A stretch of DNA of 41,742 bases from an uncultured Gammaproteobacteria bacterium (GCA_913043815.1 CAJWNY010000016.1:1-41742); one strand, 5' to 3'; counted from the stretch's first letter, positions 1 through 10,439 are shown. Numbers and translations: made by a program. The notes: a model not told the origin generated them from the letters alone.

Positions 1-553
1 CAGGCAACGCGAATTGGTTATGAGCGTTCAATAGAGAACCAGCAAAGGCCGTTAATGAAATAAAGGCCAAATAAGGAAAAGTGATGCGGACCAATTCTGT
101 TGTGGCCGAAAACTGCTCAGGGTGATCTATGAAGCCCGGCGCAAATAAAGCTGTAAGCCCCGAGGCAAAAATCACCCCCAAAGCCACAAAACCAATCAGA
201 ACAATACCAAAGAGCCCAGAAAGACCGGCCAAAAAGTAAGTTAACTCGTTGTGACCTTTAGATTTGTATTGCATCAACACCGGCACAAAGGCCTGGCTGA
301 ACGCGCCTTCAGCGAATAAGCGACGAAAGAGATTAGGGATGCGAAAAGCCACGAAGAACATATCCGCTACAGCCGACGCGCCGAACAAATAAGAGAGCAC
401 AATATCGCGCAATAGCCCGCTAATTCTAGACAAAAGCGTCATTCCGGCTACGACACCGCCCTGCCGTGTTAGGTTATGCACCTTGGAATCACTGCTATTT
501 TTGGCAACAGAATCTGTAGATTTTTCAGCTTCCGGTGGAATGTTTGTTGACAT
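1..553 (-). CDS. murJ: MurJ lipid II flippase, N-terminal part (cut by window edge)
   Basis: MurJ flips lipid II across the inner membrane during peptidoglycan synthesis. Reading leftward from an ATG at 551-553 gives 184 open codons up to the window edge, about the first third of a protein usually near 510 residues. After a polar N-terminal extension of about 35 residues comes the hallmark MVF-family block RRLFAEGAFSQAFVPV, then hydrophobic helices. A Shine-Dalgarno-like GAGGGAG lies just upstream of the ATG. The gene is divergent from rpsT with only about 60 bases between them. In Pseudomonas and relatives rpsT and murJ(mviN) are also neighbours, followed by ribF, which would lie outside this window. 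The identification is firm; the C-terminus is not visible. Confidence 0.95.
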   Translation of the reverse strand, partial: MSTNIPPEAEKSTDSVAKNSSDSKVHNLTRQGGVVAGMTLLSRISGLLRDIVLSYLFGASAVADMFFVAFRIPNLFRRLFAEGAFSQAFVPVLMQYKSKGHNELTYFLAGLSGLFGIVLIGFVALGVIFASGLTALFAPGFIDHPEQFSATTELVRITFPYLAFISLTAFAGSLLNAHNQFALP

Positions 554-575
554 CTACTCCCTCGAGCGGCATATT
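547..575 (+). promoter_or_regulatory. Probable sigma-70 promoter of rpsT
   Basis: A perfect -35 hexamer TTGACA at 547-552 is followed after 17 bases by CATATT (570-575), a 4/6 match to the -10 consensus. This predicts a leader of about 30 nt before the rpsT TTG start. The -35 box overlaps the divergent murJ start codon at 551-553. No transcript data support it. Confidence 0.6.
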
Positions 576-613
576 TCCCGCCTCAAATTTTTTGTCTCTT
601 CTAGGAGAATTTT

Positions 614-886
614 TTGGCTAACAGTCCCCAGGCACGAAAGCGTGCAAGACAATCAGAAAAGCGTCGCTCGCAAAATGCAAGTCATCGCTCAATGGTTAGA
701 ACTTACATTAAAAAAGTACTTGGTGCTGTTGAAGCAAAAGATGCTCCATCCGCCGGTGCTGCCCTCGTTACAGCTTTGCCGATTATCGACAAGATGGTCA
801 CCAAAGGCATAATGCACAAAAATCAAGCCGCTAGGCACAAGTCTCGCCTGACAAAAAAGGTCAAGGCCCTCGCTGAAGCCAGCTGA
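614..886 (+). CDS. rpsT: 30S ribosomal protein S20
   Basis: S20 is a small basic primary-binding protein of the 30S subunit. The 90-residue product starts MANSPQARKRARQSEKRR and has the typical length, basic composition and helical C-terminus (HKNQAARHKSRLTKKV). The start codon is TTG at 614-616, preceded by AGGAG at 603-607 with 6 nt spacing. There is no ATG alternative that keeps the conserved N-terminus. E. coli rpsT also starts with UUG, and that weak start is part of its translational autoregulation, so the same control is plausible here by inference. An overlapping longer reading frame at 483-812 is a shadow. A hairpin follows at 901-920. Confidence 0.97.
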   Translation: MANSPQARKRARQSEKRRSQNASHRSMVRTYIKKVLGAVEAKDAPSAGAALVTALPIIDKMVTKGIMHKNQAARHKSRLTKKVKALAEAS

Positions 887-900
887 ATTGACGCTTATTG

Positions 901-927
901 GCCTAGTCTTGAGATTAGGCTAATTTT
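901..927 (+). terminator. Candidate intrinsic terminator of rpsT
   Basis: GCCTAGTC (901-908) pairs with GATTAGGC (913-920) through 8 base pairs including one G-U, closed by the loop TTGA. TAATTTT follows. The T-tract is short, so this is a weak candidate. It lies 14 nt after the rpsT stop, and proB converges on it from the other side. Confidence 0.5.
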
Positions 928-1011
928 GACGTCTTTACTCTCAACTAGGACTTTTAGATGTGATCATCAGACCGCTATATGCGGCCCTGGCGGCCTACAA
1001 GACTCGTTAAC

Positions 1012-3405
<2,394 letters not shown>

Positions 3406-3522
3406 AGTATTATTGAACCGTGGTTATGGTTAAACCGTATTCTTGTATAAACCGTTTTATACGAATCTGGCAATAACCGCCGAGTTCTGTGCCAGCAGAG
3501 CCTTTCAGATAATAAGATGGAT

Positions 3523-3786
3523 CTACTGGACTTGCGGCACGATGTTTACAGTCTTTCTGCGCAAAGGCCCTTTAATCGTAAACTCTACGTGACCATCCGC
3601 CTTTGCAAACAAAGTATGATCGCGGCCACAGCCAACGTTTTCGCCTGGGTGAAACTTAGTTCCACGCTGACGAACAATAATGTTGCCCGCAGTCACCACT
3701 TGGCCGCCGAATTTCTTCACGCCCAATCGTTTCGACTCTGAATCGCGACCGTTTCTAGTACTGCCGCCTGCTTTTTTATGTGCCAT
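3523..3786 (-). CDS. rpmA: 50S ribosomal protein L27
   Basis: L27 is a basic 50S protein whose N-terminal tail reaches the peptidyl transferase centre. The 87-residue product begins [20 protein letters not shown] and contains the conserved [15 protein letters not shown] and [12 protein letters not shown] stretches. Length and start are as in other gammaproteobacteria. It lies 32 nt downstream of rplU on the same strand and shares its transcript. The 160 bases between rpmA and obgE hold a terminator plus a smaller AT-rich hairpin at 3445-3462 (GTATAAA/TTTATAC). Confidence 0.98.
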   Translation of the reverse strand: MAHKKAGGSTRNGRDSESKRLGVKKFGGQVVTAGNIIVRQRGTKFHPGENVGCGRDHTLFAKADGHVEFTIKGPLRRKTVNIVPQVQ

Positions 3787-3818
3787 GAATGCTTCTCTTT
3801 ATTGCAATGAACAGCTCT

Positions 3819-4130
3819 CTAACTGCTAATTCCGGTAATCTTAACTTCGGTAAACCACTGACGGTGACCTTGTTTTTTTAAAAAATCTTTGCGCCGCTTG
3901 AACTTGATGATGCGGATTTTTTTCCCGCGATCGGTGCGCATAACTTGGCCCGTTACCCGACCAGATTCAACGTAGGGCGTACCTACATTCACATCGTCAC
4001 CGCTAGAGACCAACAAAACCTTGTCAAACACTATCTCTTCGCCAGGCTCTGCGCTCAGCATTTCCAACCTCACAACGTCACCTTCTGCAACGCGGTGTTG
4101 CTTACCGCCGCTCTGAAAAACCGCAAACAT
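3819..4130 (-). CDS. rplU: 50S ribosomal protein L21
   Basis: L21 binds 23S rRNA in the large subunit. The 103-residue product begins [14 protein letters not shown] and ends with the basic [16 protein letters not shown] segment typical of the family. I use the ATG at 4128-4130, preceded by AGGAGTAGAG, not the ATG seven codons upstream, which would add non-conserved residues. It is the first gene of the leftward rplU-rpmA unit and divergent from ispB, as in Pseudomonas. A sigma-70-like promoter is visible about 130 bases upstream. Confidence 0.97.
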   Translation of the reverse strand: MFAVFQSGGKQHRVAEGDVVRLEMLSAEPGEEIVFDKVLLVSSGDDVNVGTPYVESGRVTGQVMRTDRGKKIRIIKFKRRKDFLKKQGHRQWFTEVKITGISS

Positions 4131-4592
4131 ATCTCTACTCCTGGCGATCAACCGACGGCTCTTTCACCACCTAGCTGTCTTAAGTGTTGCTAAAAATTCT
4201 TGTTCTAACACCGAAAAAGATGCGAGAAAACAAGCTCTCCCTCTCGGAAAAGGCGCGCCATTCTATAAGCAAAACTTATGGATTACAACGCATCAGGCGA
4301 AACCGAGGCTAGAATGTTGGAATTAAACTTTTCGCGCGAGCAGTCTGCAATTTTTGCATCCAAATCCGCCCTATTGGAACTGTCTTTGGACCGTTTTGCG
4401 ATGGTTTTTACCGAAGGAGCTATATTACCTCCGCGCAATTTTAGATAGAATCTGCCCGCACTAAATTCAAACAATTCCGGCGCACCCTTTAATGTTTTGT
4501 AATGTAAAAAAAAACGTCCTGTCGCACCTAACTTCAGTTTCGTTATCGCCTCCTGATGTCACCGCGCGTACTTTTGAAAAAAGGTTAGAGTC
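4131..4592. other. Divergent intergenic region rplU / ispB (462 bases)
   Basis: No convincing gene. The rplU promoter lies at 4260-4288. A 63-codon leftward reading frame at 4283-4474 overlaps that promoter, has no recognisable features and is rejected. The ispB promoter must lie in the right half, but I see no convincing -35/-10 pair. Confidence 0.6.
4260..4288 (-). promoter_or_regulatory. Probable sigma-70 promoter of rplU-rpmA
   Basis: Reading leftward, TTGTAA (4288-4283, 4/6 to consensus) is followed after exactly 17 bases by TAGAAT (4265-4260, 5/6). It predicts a leader of about 120 nt before rplU. Confidence 0.55.
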
Positions 4593-5660
4593 GTGCAGCG
4601 CGTCAAAGACAACCAGCGGCTATTAGCAATGGAAATCTCACCAGTTCGTACAATCAAGGAAGAGAGTTCCGGCTCAAACCAATTAAGCCAAGTATACCAA
4701 CTGGTCGCGCAGGAACTTGCAGCGGTCGATCACCTCATTCCGCATAAATTGACCTCCGATGTGGCAATGGTTAAAGAAATCAGCAAATATATTGTAGAAA
4801 GCGGAGGCAAAAGACTACGGCCAATGCTGGTACTGCTGAGCAGCCAAGCACTAGGGTACAAGGGCGAGCAAAACGTAGGACTTGCAGCGATTATAGAGTT
4901 TTTACATACCGCTACCCTACTCCACGACGACGTGGTTGATAGATCTGGACTGCGTCGAGGACGCGTAACCGCTAACGAAAAATGGGGCAATGCGCCTAGC
5001 GTCTTGGTCGGCGACTTCCTTTATAGCCGCGCGTTCCAACTCATGGTGGAACTTGCCAGCTTAGACATTATGGCGGTGCTTTCCGCTGCTACCAATACCA
5101 TCGCCGAGGGCGAGGTCATGCAATTGGCCAACGTCGGGAACACTGATCTGTCTGAAACCGATTATCGAGAAGTCATTCGCTGTAAGACAGCGCTGCTGTT
5201 TGAAGCTGCTAGTCACACTGGCGCCTTACTCGCTTTTGAAGCTGACGCGACCATGAGCCCAGAACATATAGAACTAGTGCGGCAATTTGGCTTACACTTT
5301 GGTTTGGCATATCAACTGGTAGACGATTGGCTGGACTACGCAGGCGATACTGAGGCTATGGGTAAAAATGTCGGCGATGATTTATCGGAAGGCAAGCTTA
5401 CTCTACCGCTTATTCAAGCCTTGAAAGTGGCATCGGCTGAAGAGCAAACGCTAATCAAAAATGCGCTGAGGGCTAAGTCTCAAAAACACATGCCTGAAAT
5501 TCTGGCAGTTGTAGAAAAGTCTGGCGCATTAGAATATACCTATGATGCAGCTGTTGAAGAGACCAACCTTGCTTTAAGTTGTCTGGCAGACTTGCCTGAC
5601 AACCCCTATAAAGCGGCGTTAGGTACTCTGGCCACTTTCTCTTTGTCTCGGCTGGGATAA
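4593..5660 (+). CDS. ispB: Octaprenyl diphosphate synthase (polyprenyl synthetase)
   Basis: IspB extends farnesyl diphosphate with isopentenyl diphosphate to make the ubiquinone/menaquinone side chain. Both aspartate-rich Mg2+-binding motifs of trans-prenyltransferases are present: DDVVD at residues 112-116 and DDWLD at 244-248. The conserved GGKRLRPMLV precedes the first. I start at GTG 4593, which has AAGG 8 nt upstream and gives 355 residues, longer than the usual 320-325. An in-frame ATG at 4629 would give 343 residues but has a poorer ribosome-binding site. The gene is divergent from rplU-rpmA, the standard arrangement. Chain length (C40 or C45) cannot be read from the sequence. Confidence 0.94.
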   Translation: MQRVKDNQRLLAMEISPVRTIKEESSGSNQLSQVYQLVAQELAAVDHLIPHKLTSDVAMVKEISKYIVESGGKRLRPMLVLLSSQALGYKGEQNVGLAAIIEFLHTATLLHDDVVDRSGLRRGRVTANEKWGNAPSVLVGDFLYSRAFQLMVELASLDIMAVLSAATNTIAEGEVMQLANVGNTDLSETDYREVIRCKTALLFEAASHTGALLAFEADATMSPEHIELVRQFGLHFGLAYQLVDDWLDYAGDTEAMGKNVGDDLSEGKLTLPLIQALKVASAEEQTLIKNALRAKSQKHMPEILAVVEKSGALEYTYDAAVEETNLALSCLADLPDNPYKAALGTLATFSLSRLG

Positions 5661-5755
5661 ACCAAGGCCTAGCTATCTAATGAGTCTAGTGAATTGTCGG
5701 GGCTGCCCTTTTTGCTGCCGCCGGGCAACCTAGGCGGACAAGTTTTGGCTCTCGC

Positions 5756-6169
5756 CTACTGCAAAGAATTAACTAAATTCATCATTACCGCGGTAGCACT
5801 GATAGAACTGCCAATCATAATCGCCCTATCACTCCACTGCATACCTACAAAGACCCATCCGACCGCGCTCAAAACGTAGGCAACTTGCCCCTGCACAACA
5901 AAACCCGCAGACATCATAAAAATGCCACTAACGGAAAGCAGAGTTGCAACCCATTTAACGTACCAATCTACAGTGCCCGTGGGGGTCGTCGATTTAAGGT
6001 CATCATTTTCCGCCTGAACTTCTTTTAGCTCATCCATCAGACGTTTTTTCTCTATAGCTAATTCCATGGCTAAACGTCCCGCTCTGCTGGTGGGCCCGAC
6101 CGGTTGATGTAATTCTGCTGCGATATAAGTTACATCGTCATTCACGGGTTCTGCGGGATTATGCGCCAT
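5756..6169 (-). CDS. Small membrane protein with N-terminal coiled coil, unknown
   Basis: Not recognised. The 137-residue product has an N-terminal soluble part of about 65 residues whose second half (AIEKKRLMDELKEVQAENDD) looks like a short coiled coil. After TGTVDWYVKW come two hydrophobic helices (about residues 72-92 and 95-112) and a short hydrophobic tail. The start ATG at 6167-6169 has a good AGGAG 7 nt upstream. A promoter with a perfect TTGACA lies about 130 bases further upstream, so the gene appears expressed on its own. It converges with ispB. The topology suggests a membrane-anchored protein with a cytoplasmic coiled coil. No function is proposed. Confidence 0.75.
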   Translation of the reverse strand: MAHNPAEPVNDDVTYIAAELHQPVGPTSRAGRLAMELAIEKKRLMDELKEVQAENDDLKSTTPTGTVDWYVKWVATLLSVSGIFMMSAGFVVQGQVAYVLSAVGWVFVGMQWSDRAIMIGSSISATAVMMNLVNSLQ

Positions 6170-6932
6170 TACGTTTCTCCTGGTTGGGGCCCTCAGAACA
6201 ATTCCGAGTTCATTTATAAATCAATATTTCTTAGGCATTTCATCCGGCTTTAAACGCTTTAAAAACGGTTCAATTGGGACCGCGTCTCCGCAAATCCTCG
6301 CGCATATTCTACTTTTTTTTCGCCTTGTCAAGATAATTTCACCGACCTAAAAAACTCTGTTTTCTGTCGCTGAATTGATGCTCCAAAAAAACTTGTACGA
6401 AGAAATAAAACTGCATAAAACAGAGGTTTATGTAAAAATTAAATCACGCGTCATTCACGCCTAAAAAAACAGAGTGGTAAAATTCATGATCTTTTTGCGC
6501 TGGCTAATGTGCAATTTTATAAATTTATGCAAGCAACCTACTGAGAGTTTGATTAGCGGCACTTCACCCGCCAAAGCGTCGCTGCCCTAACTGCGCCTTT
6601 AATGGACCATTTCATAGGGAAATCTCAGGCGTTAAACGCGTGCAGAGGCCGGCAAATGGCTCCCCTATCATCTAATCATGCAGAATAATTGGTAAAAGCA
6701 TCGACTTTTCACGCAGTCCAAAAATAATCGAGCAACAACAACGAAGAGGAGAAAAAGGAATAGCAAAAAGCAGACACTTTTAAACGTTTGAAGAAGAGGC
6801 CGTCAGAACCGGCGAGACCAGCAAACCGTTCCTAGATACAATTTTGTTTGAAAGCTAACGAAAGTAGGGGGAAACCCGTAAAGGCTCTCAAGAAAACCAA
6901 TGACGTTCTGGGGTTTTGTGCACTGCCAAATA
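6170..6932. other. Long non-coding gap (763 bases)
   Basis: No supported gene. It holds the leftward promoter at 6304-6331. It also holds an inverted/direct set of ACAGAG-type words: AAACTCTGTTTT near 6354, AAAACAGAGG near 6417 and AAACAGAG near 6467. AAAACC/GGTTTT pairs at 6893-6898 and 6912-6917, shortly after the stop of the membrane protein at 6933, which could be a weak terminator. A 68-codon leftward frame at 6803-7009 overlaps the next gene and is rejected. Confidence 0.5.
6304..6331 (-). promoter_or_regulatory. Candidate promoter for the coiled-coil membrane protein
   Basis: Reading leftward, a perfect TTGACA (6331-6326) is followed after 16 bases, including a run of eight A, by GAATAT (6309-6304). 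The -10 box is poor (3/6), but alternatives in the same AT-rich stretch exist. The leader to the ATG at 6169 would be about 130 nt. Confidence 0.45.
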
Positions 6933-7355
6933 TCAGGTTGACTGAGAACCTTCCTTTCTTGCTTTGTCCGGCGCGCTAAACAAAGCTTGGTTGGTCGAAT
7001 TTGGTTCAACGCAATCTGCCTTCATGCGGCAACTAAAAACAGACAACACGGGTATCATAGCGAATGCAGAAAGCAACATACCTATGGCTTCCAACGCCAT
7101 GCCTCCGCGATACCAGTTTTCGTGGAAATGATCGACGATGCGGAAAAATGCAGCAAAGTAAAAAAACATCGCGCCAACAGTAAAAAAGGCAAAGACTCGG
7201 GCATAACCAAAGCTCATATCACGCCATAAACTTGCCAAGGCCATGGTCGCTCCAGCTGCATAAATAACCGATAAAAATGGCGTTTTAGGGATAAACCCAT
7301 GCAATACAGCTAGGCAAAAAAGCATACATCCAACTATTGCGTTAAATATTCTCAT
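6933..7355 (-). CDS. Small four-helix membrane protein, unknown
   Basis: Not recognised. The 140-residue product has four hydrophobic segments: about residues 5-21, 27-43, 52-72 and 84-108. Charged turns (SLWRDMSFGYAR, RIVDHFHENWYRGG) separate them, and a polar tail of about 30 residues follows. Its size and layout resemble generic small integral membrane proteins, and nothing points to a substrate. The ATG at 7353-7355 has GAGGA about 10 nt upstream; a closer AGAGG is too near to be used. It is isolated on the leftward strand with long non-coding gaps on both sides. Confidence 0.65.
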   Translation of the reverse strand: MRIFNAIVGCMLFCLAVLHGFIPKTPFLSVIYAAGATMALASLWRDMSFGYARVFAFFTVGAMFFYFAAFFRIVDHFHENWYRGGMALEAIGMLLSAFAMIPVLSVFSCRMKADCVEPNSTNQALFSAPDKARKEGSQST

Positions 7356-7480
7356 GCCTCTAGTGTCCTCGACATACTTCCCCCGGATCTCGTAGCTGAA
7401 TAACCAACACCCGCACGCGCTTGCGCCTTAAACGCCCAAACAAAAAACACCAAAATTACAAGTCGCGAGAATTCGATGAG

Positions 7481-7507
7481 TTGTTCGAGTCGCTGAAGGT
7501 CGAACAA
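7481..7507. repeat. Perfect inverted repeat, 8-bp arms
   Basis: TTGTTCGA (7481-7488) and TCGAACAA (7500-7507) are exact reverse complements separated by 11 bases. Additional TTCGA words lie at 7472-7476 and 7585-7589. It could be a hairpin in an RNA or an operator. Confidence 0.7.
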
Positions 7508-7587
7508 ACCCTAACCATAAAACAGATTTTCAGCATAAGCCTGTAGCGCTCCCGTGCTCCATCTGAGTGGATTTTTCGGAGTAGTTC

Positions 7588-7618
7588 GAGACCTCAAGGC
7601 CTTGGCTCTATTTTTTTT
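7588..7618 (+). terminator. Terminator-like hairpin with T8, no upstream gene
   Basis: GAG (7588-7590) and CC (7592-7593) can pair with GG (7604-7605) and CTC (7606-7608), with one bulged A and a 10-base loop containing AAGGCCTT. TA and eight T follow (7611-7618). In the plus direction this looks like an intrinsic terminator, yet no plus-strand gene precedes it for about 1.9 kb. Confidence 0.4.
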
Positions 7619-7666
7619 GCTACCGTGTCTATGGTTTGCGCCCTTGCATTGAGAGTCAATACTTTT

Positions 7667-7681
7667 GTTACATTATGTGAC
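7667..7681. promoter_or_regulatory. Imperfect 15-bp palindrome, possible operator
   Basis: GTTACA and TGTGAC flank a 3-base centre (7667-7681) and are reverse complements with one mismatch. A second GTTACA follows at about 7698. Such dyads are typical of dimeric repressor sites, but no adjacent regulator gene is present. Confidence 0.25.
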
Positions 7682-7822
7682 GATAACCCCAAAGTTGTTA
7701 CACAGCTTTACTTGAATATCAGCTTTTGCAATGAAAAGCCTCATTAGCTTAGGATGTCCCGGCCTCATCGTTCAAAAAAACCCTAGAACGCCGAAAAATT
7801 AATTAAATCATAAGCTTCTATT

Positions 7823-8380
7823 TTATTTAAGATCCCAGCCCGGGACGCCATCATCTAACTGAACACCGAAACTATTTAGAGCCATTGAGACTAAGTTATA
7901 TTGGCCAACCGTAAATACCAAATCCATCATTTGCTGAGTATTGTAATGCGCTAATAACCCCTGCCATGTGGCATCGGCTATGTGGGCATCGCTGTGCAAC
8001 TCATCGGTGGCTTGTAACAAAAGACTATAAAGGGCTGATATGCCGGGACTTTGAGGACCAGATTTGGCCAGCAAAATTTCTTCATCCGTTAGGCCGACCT
8101 GGCGAGCGATCACCACATGTTGGCCCCATTCGTAGCCCGCATTGCACAAAAAGCCGATGCGCAAAATGATGATCTCTCGCTCTTTTGGATCTAACGTGGA
8201 CTTACCTAGTATGTGGTTGGCAAAAACCATCCAGCGCTTTGCCAGTGCAGAGTGATTACATAGCGTGCGGAAAATATTTAGTACCCTGCCCCGGCTTGCA
8301 ACGGGTGCAAGCAATGCTTGTGCATCTGTATCCAACTGCGCGTCTAAAAGTGCTTCTATTCTCGGTTTCGTTAACCTCAT
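7823..8380 (-). CDS. Carboxymuconolactone decarboxylase (AhpD-like) family protein
   Basis: The 185-residue protein has the CMD/AhpD fold signature REIIILRIGFLCNAGYEW followed by GQH, i.e. Glu, a single Cys and His in the usual E...C-YEW-H order. The CxxC of true AhpD peroxidase partners is absent, so a reductase role is unlikely. Members of this subgroup are often annotated as gamma-carboxymuconolactone decarboxylase-like with unknown substrate. Length is normal for the longer CMD proteins. The start ATG at 8378-8380 has GGGGG about 8 nt upstream. It stands alone, divergent from the flavodoxin-like gene at 8579. The family is well supported; the specific reaction is unknown. Confidence 0.88.
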   Translation of the reverse strand: MRLTKPRIEALLDAQLDTDAQALLAPVASRGRVLNIFRTLCNHSALAKRWMVFANHILGKSTLDPKEREIIILRIGFLCNAGYEWGQHVVIARQVGLTDEEILLAKSGPQSPGISALYSLLLQATDELHSDAHIADATWQGLLAHYNTQQMMDLVFTVGQYNLVSMALNSFGVQLDDGVPGWDLK

Positions 8381-8578
8381 ACTGTTTCCCCCTTAATTTA
8401 TAATACGAATATACACCACTGACCAAAATTGCTCCTACGTACATATCTATTTGCATTGCCATTAGCGCACTAGCAATGAGGCGTTTCACTGCCTACTGCC
8501 AATAGGTAACATGGGCAATCTTTACAATACTTACACCTCACTCCGTCAAAACAATGCAACAAAGATAGAGGCGTCCAG

Positions 8579-9040
8579 TTGAAAAATTTTCTCATTGTTT
8601 ACCATTCCCAATCCGGTAACACCCAGCGTATGGCCCAAGCGGTACAAAACGGTGCCAAAAACAAGGATATAGAGGGAGTAGAAGTGCGTATGTTGAACGC
8701 GTTGGACGCTGGCCCTTCAGACTTGCTATGGGCGAACGGCCTTATTCTTGGAACACCAGAAAATTTTGGCTATATGTCCGGGGCACTTAAAGACTTTTTT
8801 GACCGCACATTTTATGCTGTAGAAGGAAAAATCGCCCCTTTGCCCTACAGCGTTTTTATCAGTGCAGGAAATGATGGCAGTGGTGCAATGCGGTCGATAG
8901 AACGCATTGCCAACGGATATCCATTTATCAGCGTGCAGCCGGCGTTCATTTGTAAAGGTGCGCCAAGTTCCTCTGACTTGCAGCATTGCTCTGAAATGGG
9001 TCAGGCGTTAGCTTCCGGGCTAGAGTTAGGAATATATTGA
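8579..9040 (+). CDS. Flavodoxin-family FMN protein
   Basis: The 153-residue protein shows the flavodoxin FMN-phosphate loop near its N-terminus (SQSGNTQRMA) and a second FMN-contact loop GTPENFGYMSGALKDFFDRT. It is close in size to single-domain flavodoxin/WrbA-like proteins but lacks the longer WrbA insert. It probably binds FMN and serves as an electron carrier or NAD(P)H-dependent reductase; the partner is unknown. The start is TTG at 8579 with AGAGG upstream, and no in-frame ATG precedes the conserved strand. A 187-base gap without clear signals separates it from the next gene. Confidence 0.85.
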   Translation: MKNFLIVYHSQSGNTQRMAQAVQNGAKNKDIEGVEVRMLNALDAGPSDLLWANGLILGTPENFGYMSGALKDFFDRTFYAVEGKIAPLPYSVFISAGNDGSGAMRSIERIANGYPFISVQPAFICKGAPSSSDLQHCSEMGQALASGLELGIY

Positions 9041-9227
9041 ACGATCGCTTTATCAGCACATCTCCTTCACAAATCTTTTAGTAAGTTTACTCAACTAAAG
9101 GCGTAACGGGCTCAACCCTCGTAAGCTGACTGATTACAGTGACAAGAAGTTTGCGCCTCCCGTCATCAAAAAAAACACTGAGCACTAAATTGAATAAGAA
9201 TCTGGATAAGAAAAGGCTCGAACTCTT

Positions 9228-10439
9228 TTGACTGAAAGTACCGTTAAAATCTTACACAGCTTGTCCGAGATTACCCCAGAGCAATGGGACAGCTGCGCCA
9301 GAGGCGCAGGGCCCTATAATCCCTTCCTCACGCATAAATTCCTATATGCCTTAGAAGTTAGTGGAAGTGTATGTAATGAAACCGGCTGGCAGCCCTTTCA
9401 CCTGGTTGTGGAAAACAGCGTGGAGGAGAGCGAAGAGCTGATCGGCGTAGTGCCCATGTATCTAAAAAACCATTCTCAGGGAGAATACGTTTTCGACCAC
9501 GGCTGGGCAGATGCGCTGCAACGGGCAGGAGGCAACTACTACCCAAAACTCCAGGCCAGTATTCCTTTTACTCCTGCAACAGGTCCACGCCTGCTCTGCC
9601 GAGACGGTAGCCCAGAGAGCCAAGACCTCCTGCTGAGCGCATGCGCAGAGGTGGCTGAGCAAGTAAAAACTAGTTCTTTACACATGACATTTATGACAGA
9701 GGATCAATGGCAACGTGCCGGAGAATTAGGATTCCTAAAACGTATGGACCAGCAATTCCATTGGCACAACGCGAATTACTCAAGCTTCGACGACTTTTTA
9801 GCAGACTTAGCCTCAAAGAAGCGGAAAAATCTCAAGCGTGAACGCCGCGAAGCGCTGAGTCTAGGAATAGAAATTGAGTGGGTTACTGGCTTAGATCTAA
9901 CTGAAAAGCACTGGGACGCTTTTTACGAATTCTACTTAGATACCGGTGAACGCAAATGGGGTACCCCTTACCTAAATCGGAAGTTTTTCTCCCTGATCGG
10001 CGAGACTATGGCTGACGATATATTGCTGATTATGGCCAAAAGAGAAGGCCGATATATTGCTGGCGCATTGAACTTCATTGGTGAAAATACCCTTTTCGGA
10101 CGTAACTGGGGATGCGTAGAGGATCACCGTTTTCTGCATTTTGAGGTGTGTTATTACCAAGCCATCGACTTCGCTATCGCCAAAGGGCTAAAAACCGTTG
10201 AGGCTGGCGCTCAGGGTGGTCACAAAGTTGTGCGCGGCTACTTGCCAAGCGCCACTTACAGCGCGCATTGGATCGCAGAACCATCGTTCAGAGACGCCGT
10301 AGCCCGGTATCTAGACCAAGAACGAGACTACGTCGCTGAAGACATTGCCCATGTCGAGCAAAGTAGCCCGTTCAACTCAAACACCGACCTAGAACAAATC
10401 CGCAAAGCCAAGGTGAGTAAACTTGGTGGGGAAGAATAG
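9228..10439 (+). CDS. FemAB/GNAT-like protein (PF04339-type peptidoglycan-related family)
   Basis: The 403-residue protein matches, as I remember the family, the PF04339 group usually annotated as GNAT-family or peptidoglycan biosynthesis/recognition proteins. Two acyltransferase-like halves are apparent. The basic KKRKNLKRERREA segment (near residue 200) and the following FYEFYLDTGERKWGTPYLNR are characteristic. Near the C-terminus, EAGAQGGHKVVRGYLP is also a family hallmark. The start is TTG at 9228 with AAGG about 11 nt upstream, which is a weak context. No signal peptide is visible, so it should be cytoplasmic. The substrate is unknown. It lies 113 bases before asnS on the same strand. 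Confidence 0.85.
   Translation: MTESTVKILHSLSEITPEQWDSCARGAGPYNPFLTHKFLYALEVSGSVCNETGWQPFHLVVENSVEESEELIGVVPMYLKNHSQGEYVFDHGWADALQRAGGNYYPKLQASIPFTPATGPRLLCRDGSPESQDLLLSACAEVAEQVKTSSLHMTFMTEDQWQRAGELGFLKRMDQQFHWHNANYSSFDDFLADLASKKRKNLKRERREALSLGIEIEWVTGLDLTEKHWDAFYEFYLDTGERKWGTPYLNRKFFSLIGETMADDILLIMAKREGRYIAGALNFIGENTLFGRNWGCVEDHRFLHFEVCYYQAIDFAIAKGLKTVEAGAQGGHKVVRGYLPSATYSAHWIAEPSFRDAVARYLDQERDYVAEDIAHVEQSSPFNSNTDLEQIRKAKVSKLGGEE

Larger units (their letters stand above)
7356..7822. other. Non-coding gap with structured elements (467 bases)
   Basis: No gene is supported. This stretch carries a perfect 8-bp inverted repeat (7481-7507), a terminator-like hairpin with T8 on the plus strand (7588-7618) and a 15-bp imperfect palindrome (7667-7681). 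The combination suggests a small RNA and/or operator sites, but no promoter is convincing. Confidence 0.5.

Noticed and set aside
4283-4474. 63-codon leftward frame between rplU and ispB
   Set aside because: It overlaps the probable rplU promoter, has no ribosome-binding site or family features, and its composition is ordinary.
6803-7009. 68-codon leftward frame overlapping the four-helix membrane protein
   Set aside because: It covers the same DNA as the better membrane protein in another frame, with no recognisable features.
8397-8426. TTGGTC-18-TATAAA as promoter of the CMD gene
   Set aside because: The predicted transcription start would fall on the ribosome-binding site, leaving no usable leader.
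8256-8489. 77-codon leftward frame overlapping the start of the CMD gene
   Set aside because: It is a shadow; the CMD frame has clear family motifs and a good ribosome-binding site.
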